Shown here: piece after piece, positions 17,081 to 23,774 of the stretch
Position numbering within the stretch: the stretch's first letter is position 1
Layout: each line of letters starts with the position of its first letter
Assembly: GCF_009846885.1 (NCBI RefSeq)
Contig: NZ_WUWM01000002.1
Location: 62,001 to 126,000, forward strand
DNA length: 64,000 nt
Reading direction: 5' to 3'
DNA from: Paenibacillus puerhi
Lineage (GTDB): Bacteria; Bacillota; Bacilli; Paenibacillales; NBRC-103111
Translations under genes and position numbers: made by a program
Notes under the pieces: generated by a model
Told to the model about the DNA's origin: nothing
The model's input: the letters and a program-made list of their open reading frames with translations, nothing else
Databases searched by the model: none

Positions 17081-17725
17081 TTGTACTTTTTTTGGCTTTA
17101 CATGATCTCATTAGCATGTTGGTTTTCTGTCTTCATGATAGGTTTAACAATGTTTCGCGTATCTTTCAAAAATTATATGTCACCTTTGCTGGTTAGTTCT
17201 ATTTTAATGTCCGGTATCACAACAAGTATCCACTATTTCCATTGGAACGCTTTCACGACATTAATACAAACCTTATGCTTCGCTACATGTCTGTTGGTGT
17301 TTTTTAGATTTCGCATTTTGTTCTCAATCGTATTTACGCTGATTAGTAATATTTTTATCATGCTTTTTGAACTACTTTTGTATTTGGTCTGGAGCCTATT
17401 AAGTCAATCGGATTTTTTTGAAATGGCAAAAGAAAATGCTATTTTACCAAGTATTTTCATTTGTGGAAACAACATTCTAACTGCAGCTCTATTGCATAAA
17501 CTACGTTTAGGATTCACTCTTCCGTCAAAATATGTAGACTCACATCTCATAAAACTGGCTACTCCAAAACTTTTATTCTTACTTATAGTAGGAATTTTTA
17601 GTGTTTTTTCAATAGCCCTTGCTCTTTATCATTATGTAGATTGGATGTTGCTTAATGTTTTATTTGCTTCCATGCTAATTGCACTCGTTGCATATATTAT
17701 TCTAAAAAACGAAATGGAACACTGA
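17081..17725 (+). CDS. AgrC-sensor-like membrane protein, subgroup B (member 4)
   Basis: A 214-aa polytopic protein starting with TTG at 17081 behind GGAAGGAAGATGAG. It begins YFFWLYMISLACWFSV, has VFFRFRILFSIVFTLISNIFIMLFELLLY, then LLHKLRLGFTLPSKY, and a final segment LYHYVDWMLLNVL, ending KNEMEH. Compared with subgroup A it has a longer TM4 loop and a distinct C-terminus, so A and B could be partner subunits. It lies 21 bases after member 3. The near-identical partner is at 18776. Confidence 0.77.
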   Translation: MYFFWLYMISLACWFSVFMIGLTMFRVSFKNYMSPLLVSSILMSGITTSIHYFHWNAFTTLIQTLCFATCLLVFFRFRILFSIVFTLISNIFIMLFELLLYLVWSLLSQSDFFEMAKENAILPSIFICGNNILTAALLHKLRLGFTLPSKYVDSHLIKLATPKLLFLLIVGIFSVFSIALALYHYVDWMLLNVLFASMLIALVAYIILKNEMEH

Positions 17726-18106
17726 CCCGCTTCAATGCCTGTTGATTTACCAGAACAGAAATAGACTCATAATCAGAATAATCATGAAATCAATCTGTAT
17801 CATCCATTAAACCGGTAAACTTGGCTAACGAATCCTTGACTACCATTCAATTGTCAACCAAAAAAGGCTTGCTTGCCGGACTCAATATGCAGCAGACCTT
17901 GCTACATTATACCAAATAGATTAATTAATCGTTCCCTTTCCACACTGCGGTTGACTATTAGTGAGTCTCTGCTTTTTTGAATCTTGTTCCTATTCACTTT
18001 TTCCATTTAATTTTTCATATCTCTAGTTTGTATCCTTTGTCACTTTGAGCATTGTTTGTTAGGCCAAGGAAATCCAAGAATAAAAGTAGAATTAGAGGAA
18101 TTTATC
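17726..18106. other. 381-base intergenic region between the duplicated units
   Basis: No gene can be supported. An AT-rich stretch at about 17990-18045 probably holds the promoter for the second unit. A plus-strand open frame of ~50 codons ending at a TAG near 17920 has no usable start or ribosome site and no recognisable motif. Confidence 0.4.
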
Positions 18107-18757
18107 ATGACGACCATTTCGTATATATTGGCCTACCCTTTTTTGTGGGGCGGTTTGCTTTCCGTCGGATTAGCACTATGCAGAATGAGGGCTTCAAGGC
18201 ATATGATTCAGATGTTGGTAGCCATAATTTTATTAAGCATAATGTCTGTTATTGTTCAGTATTATGAAAAAGCTTATTTATTTGGGATACTTCACCCCAT
18301 TTCTTTGACTATTTGTTTTCGGATGATTTTTAAATTGCGCCCCTTCCATGCTATTTTGATTTCAGTAATTATTTTTGCTAACGCGGTAATATCCGAAATT
18401 CTTTACAATATTCTAACAGCTGGTTTCCATATTGAAACTGCACTATTCTATCAGCAGAATGATTATCTCATTTCATGCCTTTTCATGGCTTTGCATCAAT
18501 GGTGTCTGTATTATATCCTTCAACGATTTCGTATAGGCTTTTCATTTATAGCACCATCTGCTGGAAACGACTTGAAACGGCTCTCCTTCTCAAGAACATG
18601 GTTTATACTGGCACTAGGTCTTTTACTTTTTCTAGGAATGTTCAATCTTTCGGTATATTTTACCAACCACTTGCTACTACCTATCATAATTTCTTTTACA
18701 GTATGTTGGACTATTGTACTTTTTCTATCTTATCGAAAGGAATTAGAGGATAATTAG
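18107..18757 (+). CDS. AgrC-sensor-like membrane protein, subgroup A (member 5)
   Basis: A 216-aa close paralogue of member 3: MTTISYILAYPFLWGG at the start, RMIFKLRPFHAILISV, ISEILYN, ILQRFRIGFSF and the YRKELED tail with one extra Asn. The ATG at 18107 has AGAGGAATTTATC upstream and aligns with member 3; the open frame extends back to 18056 without a good start. First gene of the second A-B unit. Confidence 0.78.
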   Translation: MTTISYILAYPFLWGGLLSVGLALCRMRASRHMIQMLVAIILLSIMSVIVQYYEKAYLFGILHPISLTICFRMIFKLRPFHAILISVIIFANAVISEILYNILTAGFHIETALFYQQNDYLISCLFMALHQWCLYYILQRFRIGFSFIAPSAGNDLKRLSFSRTWFILALGLLLFLGMFNLSVYFTNHLLLPIIISFTVCWTIVLFLSYRKELEDN

Positions 18758-18775
18758 TTGAAAGGAAGAGGAGAC

Positions 18776-19420
18776 TTGTACTATATTGGACTCTACTTGG
18801 CCTCATTAGCATGTTGGTACTCTGTCTTCATGCTAGGTCTAACCATGTTTCGCGTATCTTTCAAAAAACATACTTCTCCAATTCTACTCAGTTCTAATTT
18901 TATGGCCTGCGTTTCCACAAGCATTCACTTTTTCGATTGGAATGCTTTCACAACAATAATCCAAACCATTTGCTTCGTTGTATGCCTTACCCTACTATTC
19001 AGATTTCGTATATTATTTTCAATAATTCTCACACTTATTAGCAATATCTACACTATGCTATTCGAATTGCTGTTGTATCTGAGTTGGAGCAAAATCGGTC
19101 AATCTAATTTTGTAGATATAGCAAGAGAGAATGCTATATTACCAAGCCTTTTTATCTGGGTAATTAACATTTGTACTACAGCACTATTATATAAATTTCG
19201 CCTTGGGTTCACTCTCCCTTCGAAATATCTAGATAAACATTTTATAAGATTGGCTTCTCCTACATTTGTACTGATACTTACGTCCGGAATTATGGGTGTT
19301 TTTTCACTTACTTTTGCTCTTTATCATTACATAGATTGGATGTTACTTAACGTTTTCTTTGTTTCCATGATTGTCGTATTCATTGCCTACCTTTTATACA
19401 GAGATGAGTGGGATCATTAA
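18776..19420 (+). CDS. AgrC-sensor-like membrane protein, subgroup B (member 6)
   Basis: A 214-aa close paralogue of member 4: LFRFRILFSIILTLISNIYTMLFELLLY, LLYKFRLGFTLPSKYLD, LYHYIDWMLLNVF, tail YRDEWDH. Two TTG starts are possible, 18758 directly after the stop of member 5 and 18776. The second is chosen because it aligns with member 4 and follows GGAAGAGGAG. No catalytic residues of kinases or transporters are seen. Confidence 0.75.
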   Translation: MYYIGLYLASLACWYSVFMLGLTMFRVSFKKHTSPILLSSNFMACVSTSIHFFDWNAFTTIIQTICFVVCLTLLFRFRILFSIILTLISNIYTMLFELLLYLSWSKIGQSNFVDIARENAILPSLFIWVINICTTALLYKFRLGFTLPSKYLDKHFIRLASPTFVLILTSGIMGVFSLTFALYHYIDWMLLNVFFVSMIVVFIAYLLYRDEWDH

Positions 19421-19514
19421 CCACTTTTGAATCAAAATGAACAGATAATCGTATTATACATACAACTAAATGTCAATGTAGTTAAAAAAATATAAAAATA
19501 ATTTTAGAAAAACC

Positions 19515-19545
19515 TATTTATTTTCCCCATTTACTCTTATAGAAT
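19515..19545 (+). promoter_or_regulatory. Promoter with TATTTATTTT box upstream of the CPBP protease gene
   Basis: TATTTATTTT at 19515-19524, exactly 15 bases, then TAGAAT at 19540-19545. This is the third copy of the box-and-spacing arrangement in the region. The leader to the CPBP start at 19717 is about 165 bases. Confidence 0.55.
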
Positions 19546-19590
19546 AGACACTATAAGTATATAATATATTGAAGTTCTACTGAATCGGCG

Positions 19591-19617
19591 AAGGAGGTTC
19601 CGAGGAAGTACCCCCTT
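19591..19617 (+). promoter_or_regulatory. Leader stem-loop upstream of the CPBP gene
   Basis: AAGGAGGT (19591-19598) can pair with ACCCCCTT (19610-19617) with one mismatch. A perfect ribosome-site-like GGAGG is in the stem, but no start codon lies within reach downstream of it. Purpose unknown. Confidence 0.35.
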
Positions 19618-19716
19618 AGCTTGAATATTAAAGACTTTAAGAATGGATTTACGTTTCCTTTTGAATTTTGAAATTTTGTAGCAAGAAAGAATTCACTTAT
19701 GTAAGAAGGCTTAAAA

Positions 19717-20307
19717 ATGTATAATCCCCCTAATAGATCTTTACTAATTTGTATTGTTTTTATTATCGCAACATCAATTAGTATGATGTTTTCAAACAAA
19801 TATGTTATAATTTTCAACCCATTATTTTCAACTTTATTTATTTTTTATTTATGTAGAGAGGAATGGATACGTTATGATTTTAATCTTTTAAAGAATAGAA
19901 GTCTCTACGTTTGGGTGTATATTGGATTATCGCTTTGTCTTCCAGTGCAAGCAATAAATTCCTTGATATTTGGTCAAATGAACACTACATCTGAGAATAT
20001 AAGTCATGAATATATTATAGTTCCTATATATATTATTACAGGTGCCATAATAGAGGAAATTATTTTTAGAAAAATAATATTTATGAACCTCAATAAGTAT
20101 CTTCCATTTTTTATGAGTGCCTTCATTTCTTCACTAATTTACTCCCTCATGCATCTAAATAATGCTAGATTTATTGGATATCTTGCCGTAGGGTACATTC
20201 TCTGTGTTATTTATAAAAAATCTAATACCATATTATCAACGATAATCATACATATTATTCTTAACATTGCGGGACTTATTTCTATCTCTTTGAATGTTTT
20301 ATATTAA
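19717..20307 (+). CDS. CPBP family intramembrane metalloprotease
   Basis: A 196-aa membrane protein with the CPBP (ABI) motifs: EEIIFRK near residue 114 (motif EExxxR), a His in YSLMHLNN near 150, and HIILN near 186. These are the predicted catalytic Glu and His residues in the membrane. Members include prenyl-endopeptidase-like enzymes, bacteriocin immunity proteins, and S. aureus MroQ, which is required for Agr autoinducer maturation. It is flanked by AgrC-like genes and lies two genes upstream of agrB, so a MroQ-like role in peptide processing is plausible (inference). Very AT-rich coding. Confidence 0.85.
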   Translation: MYNPPNRSLLICIVFIIATSISMMFSNKYVIIFNPLFSTLFIFYLCREEWIRYDFNLLKNRSLYVWVYIGLSLCLPVQAINSLIFGQMNTTSENISHEYIIVPIYIITGAIIEEIIFRKIIFMNLNKYLPFFMSAFISSLIYSLMHLNNARFIGYLAVGYILCVIYKKSNTILSTIIIHIILNIAGLISISLNVLY

Positions 20308-20419
20308 AGACTAATTGTTGACTAATTTCGACAAAATTCTGCTTGAGAAGTAATCGTAAGTATATTAAAATTAGTCCATTGAGCAATATTTTAATATATA
20401 AATTTTAAGGAGCCTTTCC

Positions 20420-21091
20420 ATGAGTATATGGATCAAATTACCATTCTTTATTTTTGAATATGCAGCAGCAATTATTTTTACATTATCTGCATTTCGGTTA
20501 CCCATTAAATTCTATCTTCATAAAATTTTGCTGATTGCCTTGTCCATGTCCTTTGTCTTTATTTACATAAGAGACTTCTTACACCAAACCAGTTTTGCCT
20601 TAATTCCGACTCTCATAATAGAAATTATTTTAATAATGATATTTTTTAGGTTACCTTTGATTTTTTCTTTTTTTGTAGGAATAATAGGATTATTAGGCGT
20701 TGGGACAGTAGAACTTACCGTTCTTTGGCTAGAAACAAATTTTAATGTTTTCACTTTTGAGCAAACCAGAAATAATAGCGCCTTAGTACAATTCCCTACA
20801 GGAGTGCTGTTATTGTTGATTACGTTTTTGCTACAACGCAGAAAAATAGGATTTCATTTTACGGTTCAAGATTCGCTACGCGGCTACAATTTTTATCTAT
20901 CAGCCGTTCTAATAATTGCTGTTGTCATGTTCCAACTCACAACCCTCTCTCTTACATCTAATTTATTTAACATACTTATTCCGATCATTTTTGGTCTTAT
21001 AATGGTTACTGCAATCTATCTTTCATATAAACATAATACCAAACTCTGGAAGGAACGCAGAGCACGATTGGAGAAAAGAAAAGGTGAATAA
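20420..21091 (+). CDS. AgrC-sensor-like membrane protein, first gene of the agrBD operon (member 7)
   Basis: A 223-aa polytopic protein more distant from members 1-6 but with the same plan: KLPFFIFEYAAAIIFTLSAFRLP, IFFRLPLIFSFFVG, a Glu in TVELTVLW, LLQRRKIGFHF, and a longer basic tail (KLWKERRARLEKRKGE). The N-terminal pattern is the one closest to AgrC input domains. No kinase domain follows. Its stop TAA at 21089-21091 directly abuts the agrB ATG at 21092, so it is translated with agrB and agrD. AAGGAG precedes the ATG. The likely receptor for the local peptide, unless a kinase elsewhere performs this. Confidence 0.78.
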   Translation: MSIWIKLPFFIFEYAAAIIFTLSAFRLPIKFYLHKILLIALSMSFVFIYIRDFLHQTSFALIPTLIIEIILIMIFFRLPLIFSFFVGIIGLLGVGTVELTVLWLETNFNVFTFEQTRNNSALVQFPTGVLLLLITFLLQRRKIGFHFTVQDSLRGYNFYLSAVLIIAVVMFQLTTLSLTSNLFNILIPIIFGLIMVTAIYLSYKHNTKLWKERRARLEKRKGE

Positions 21092-21655
21092 ATGAATCCT
21101 AACCTCATAGATCGTACTGCTAGGTATCTTGCTATTTCCATTAGAAATAACTACCCGGCAGCTCACTCAGAATCAGTTCTCACCTATTCCTTGATAACAC
21201 TCATTAACACTCTTTCTGCTATTATTATTTCGTTGATAGTCTCCGTTTTTACGAATCATATATTTGAAACAACTATTACTATAATTGCATTTCTAGCTAT
21301 TAGGTACGTCAGTGGAGGCATGCATCTTAGTTCCTCTGTACATTGTTCAATATTTTCATCCATAGTAATATTGATTTCTAGCCATATTTTCTTTCAGTAT
21401 CAAGGCTGGGGACAAATACTGAATTTCATTTCACTAATAATTCTTAGTATAACTGCTCCCAACGGAATAAAAGGAGTAAGTAGGATATCGGAGAGATACT
21501 ATCCTATTTTAAAGTTAATCTCCTGTATAATTGTTTTATTAAATTTTTGGATTCAATCTCCTTCCCTTTCTATGATATACTTTATTCAGGCAGTACTTAC
21601 TACTAAAGTTGCATATAGTATTAAAGATTACTTTGAAGGGGGGCATCATACATGA
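21092..21655 (+). CDS. agrB: AgrB-family peptide-processing membrane protease
   Basis: A 187-aa membrane protein with the AgrB catalytic pair: His in RYVSGGMH and Cys seven residues on in SSSVHC, near residues 74 and 81. The spacing equals His77/Cys84 of S. aureus AgrB. AgrB cleaves the C-terminal tail of AgrD and forms the thiolactone. Hydrophobic segments surround the motif as expected. The stop codon overlaps the start of the peptide gene (ATGA), which couples their translation. No adjacent agrC/agrA two-component pair exists. Confidence 0.92.
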   Translation: MNPNLIDRTARYLAISIRNNYPAAHSESVLTYSLITLINTLSAIIISLIVSVFTNHIFETTITIIAFLAIRYVSGGMHLSSSVHCSIFSSIVILISSHIFFQYQGWGQILNFISLIILSITAPNGIKGVSRISERYYPILKLISCIIVLLNFWIQSPSLSMIYFIQAVLTTKVAYSIKDYFEGGHHT

Positions 21656-21774
21656 AGACTCGTTTGGCCATCGTTGCGAACTCTATTTTAATGGCACTTG
21701 CAACCTTCTTTGTTGGAACAAATTGTTTCTTCTCTCACCGCCCAGAAACTCCCGCTGAACTTCTCAGGAAATAA
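21652..21774 (+). CDS. agrD: AgrD-like cyclic peptide autoinducer precursor
   Basis: A 40-aa precursor whose ATG overlaps the agrB stop by four bases, with GAAGGGGGG upstream. It has the three AgrD parts. First comes a positively charged start and amphipathic hydrophobic leader (MKTRLAIVANSILMALATFF). A core with a single cysteine follows (GTNCFFSH). The acidic C-terminal recognition tail is PETPAELLRK, matching the PE.P.EL pattern that AgrB recognises. By analogy the signal would be a Cys-thiolactone ring of about five residues (Cys to His, or one more). The exact ends of the mature peptide cannot be fixed from sequence. Confidence 0.9.
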   Translation: MKTRLAIVANSILMALATFFVGTNCFFSHRPETPAELLRK

Positions 21775-21793
21775 TGTTCGTTATTAAGCCCAC

Positions 21794-21818
21794 GGCTGAC
21801 AAGTCCTGCTTGTCAGCC
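21794..21818 (+). terminator. Hairpin after agrD
   Basis: GGCTGACAAG (21794-21803) pairs perfectly with CTTGTCAGCC (21809-21818), followed by a T-rich but interrupted stretch. It may end or attenuate the agr transcript before the GGDEF-EAL gene. Confidence 0.6.
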
Positions 21819-21850
21819 GCATCTTCATTTTATGGAGCTGATCTTCAACC

Positions 21851-23659
21851 ATGCAGAAAATTCCGGTTACTCGCGACGGTAAGAGAGGTTCCGAGATACT
21901 CGTTATCGATGCCAATGATGTGGTCAAGATCGATCGCATCCGCGAACGCGAAATTATCATTCACACCCAAGACGAGCAGTTTTATCTAGACTTCTCCTTC
22001 GACAACTTAGAAGAATGGCTATTTGAGGACGGATTTCGACAGCTGGACAGCGCCAATATCGTCAACATGAATCATGTCAAGGAGTACGACTCCAGGAAGG
22101 GTCTACTCTACCTCGGCACCGAACCTAATAAAAGGCCTAAAACCGCATCCGCCGCTCGAATCCACAGAGAACACGTCGATAATGCCCTGCAACTGATCAA
22201 AACTGCCCACAACACGGCTACAGACCACAATCCCGAAGTGTACGAAGAACTGTTTTCCCGGATTATTAGCGAGACCAATGATTATCAATTGCTTCGTTCG
22301 TACGCGACCATTCGGGCCGTCAACGAGCGCAAGCGCGCTGAAGAGAAGATTCAGCACATGGCCTACCATGATGCACTCACCAATCTGCCTAACCGACTGA
22401 TGTTCGATGAGAAGCTGAAGGCTTGTTTCTCCGATGCCGAACGGAACGGAAGTGCGATGGCTGTCATTTTCTTCGACCTCGACCGCTTCAAGGTCATTAA
22501 TGACACGCTCGGACATCACGTAGGCGACCAGCTCCTGCAGCGATTGGCCCAGAAACTGCAAGGCTATGTTCATGATAAAGATATCGTAGCCCGTTTCGGC
22601 GGGGACGAATTCATTATATTGCTAACGAATATCGCGCATCCGGATGAGGCTGCCCATTTTGCCGCAGGCATCCCGGAGCTGTTGAAGGAACCTTTCATTA
22701 TTGAAGGTCAAGAGCTTTTTGTAACTGCCAGTATCGGCATCAGCTTGTATCCTCATGATGGGATCGAAGTGGATACCTTATTGAAGAATGCAGACATCGC
22801 CATGTACCGTTCCAAGGAAAAAGGCGGCAATTCCTTTCACTATTATCATCCCGATATGAATAAGCGTTCTATGCACAGGCTGAATCTAGAAATCCATCTC
22901 CGTAAAGCGTTGGAACGAAAGGAATTCGCTGTCTACTACCAGCCTATCGTCGATCTGAAGAATGGTTCGGTGTTTGGCATGGAAGCCCTTGTTCGCTGGC
23001 ATCACCCCGAATGGGGGATGGTGTCCCCAGGAGAATTCATCCCCTTGGCTGAGGAAACAGGGTTGATCGTTCCTATCGGCAACTGGGTGCTCAGGCAGGC
23101 CTGCAGACAGAACCGGGAGTGGCAGCGTCTCGGCTATGCTCCGCTTGTCGTGTCCGTGAATATCTCGGCCATTCAATTTCATCAGATGAACTTCGTTCAG
23201 ATCGTCGTGGATGCTTTGCAAGAATCCGGGCTGGCTCCTGACCTGCTTTGTCTGGAGATCACAGAGAATATAGCCATGAACAACGTCCCTTATATTCTCG
23301 ATACGATGCATAAGCTGAAGGAGCTTGGGGTCCGCATCTCGATCGATGATTTCGGAACGGGTTACTCTTCGCTCAGTTACCTGAAAAGGTTCCGCGTCCA
23401 TACGCTCAAGATCGACCAATCGTTTATCCGCGATGTGACCTCAGATGAAGACAATGCGGCTATCGTCACGGCTCTGATCGCGATGAGTCATCGTCTAAAG
23501 ATCAAGTCTTTGGCGGAAGGCGTTGAGACCCAGGATCAATTGGAGTTCCTGATTTCCCAGGGCTGCGATGAAATTCAGGGCTATGTCTTCAGCAAGCCTA
23601 TGCCTGCCCGAGAATTCGAGGATTTGATTCAGGAAAACAAGCAATTGTATCTGAATTAG
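21851..23659 (+). CDS. LytTR-like domain / GGDEF / EAL bifunctional c-di-GMP enzyme
   Basis: A 602-aa cytoplasmic protein. Residues ~12-110 are a LytTR-like domain related to that of the XRE-LytTR regulators (GFRQLDSANIVNMNHVKEYDSRKG). A helical linker follows, then the GGDEF domain (~170-330) with intact FGGDEF; the upstream inhibitory RxxD position reads HDKD, so product inhibition is probably lost. The EAL domain (~345-595) has EALVRW, VNISAIQF, LEITEN, DDFGTGYSS, KIDQSFI, EGVET and QGY, all catalytic positions present. It can in principle both make and degrade cyclic-di-GMP. There is no membrane segment or PAS domain: the LytTR-like part is the only sensor. It sits 76 bases after agrD and has GC content like the flanks. 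Confidence 0.9.
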   Translation: MQKIPVTRDGKRGSEILVIDANDVVKIDRIREREIIIHTQDEQFYLDFSFDNLEEWLFEDGFRQLDSANIVNMNHVKEYDSRKGLLYLGTEPNKRPKTASAARIHREHVDNALQLIKTAHNTATDHNPEVYEELFSRIISETNDYQLLRSYATIRAVNERKRAEEKIQHMAYHDALTNLPNRLMFDEKLKACFSDAERNGSAMAVIFFDLDRFKVINDTLGHHVGDQLLQRLAQKLQGYVHDKDIVARFGGDEFIILLTNIAHPDEAAHFAAGIPELLKEPFIIEGQELFVTASIGISLYPHDGIEVDTLLKNADIAMYRSKEKGGNSFHYYHPDMNKRSMHRLNLEIHLRKALERKEFAVYYQPIVDLKNGSVFGMEALVRWHHPEWGMVSPGEFIPLAEETGLIVPIGNWVLRQACRQNREWQRLGYAPLVVSVNISAIQFHQMNFVQIVVDALQESGLAPDLLCLEITENIAMNNVPYILDTMHKLKELGVRISIDDFGTGYSSLSYLKRFRVHTLKIDQSFIRDVTSDEDNAAIVTALIAMSHRLKIKSLAEGVETQDQLEFLISQGCDEIQGYVFSKPMPAREFEDLIQENKQLYLN

Positions 23660-23699
23660 AGAAAAAGGCCCGCCATGTGCAACCTTTTTCTCTTTTTTT
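23658..23699 (+). terminator. Rho-independent terminator
   Basis: AGAGAAAAAGG (23658-23668) pairs with CCTTTTTCTCT (23683-23693), followed by T. It overlaps the stop codon of the GGDEF-EAL gene. Confidence 0.85.
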
Positions 23700-23726
23700 C
23701 GTTGTATACGTAAAAGCTCTAAACCT

Positions 23727-23743
23727 GCCTGTTTCAAACAGGC
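23727..23743 (+). promoter_or_regulatory. Leader hairpin before the phosphodiester glycosidase-like gene
   Basis: GCCTGTTTCAAACAGGC folds into a short hairpin followed by TCATTTT, 32 bases ahead of the start at 23775. It could be a second terminator or a leader structure. Confidence 0.4.
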
Positions 23744-23774
23744 TCATTTTGTGTATAAAGGAAGGAATGGAATC

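Larger units (their letters stand above)
16412..19420 (+). repeat. Tandem duplication of a two-gene A-B unit
   Basis: Unit 1 spans 16412-17725 and unit 2 spans 18107-19420. Both are 1314 bases long and contain a subgroup A gene followed by a subgroup B gene. The A proteins match closely (for example SFSRTWFILA.GLL.FLGMFN), as do the B proteins (FRFRILFSI..TLISNI). The copies are diverged in DNA and are separated by 381 bases of non-coding sequence. Confidence 0.8.

Noticed and set aside
17740-17922. Plus-strand open frame between the duplicated units
   Set aside because: No start codon or ribosome site at its beginning and no recognisable similarity.
19560-19680. Short plus-strand frame with an EVP..K stretch and NGFTFPFEF, recalling an AgrD tail or a receptor remnant
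   Set aside because: No start codon within reach of the GGAGG, no leader helix and no cysteine core, so an additional agrD cannot be supported.
19551-19817. Minus-strand 88-codon frame across the CPBP leader
   Set aside because: It overlaps the promoter and start of the CPBP gene and shows no motif.
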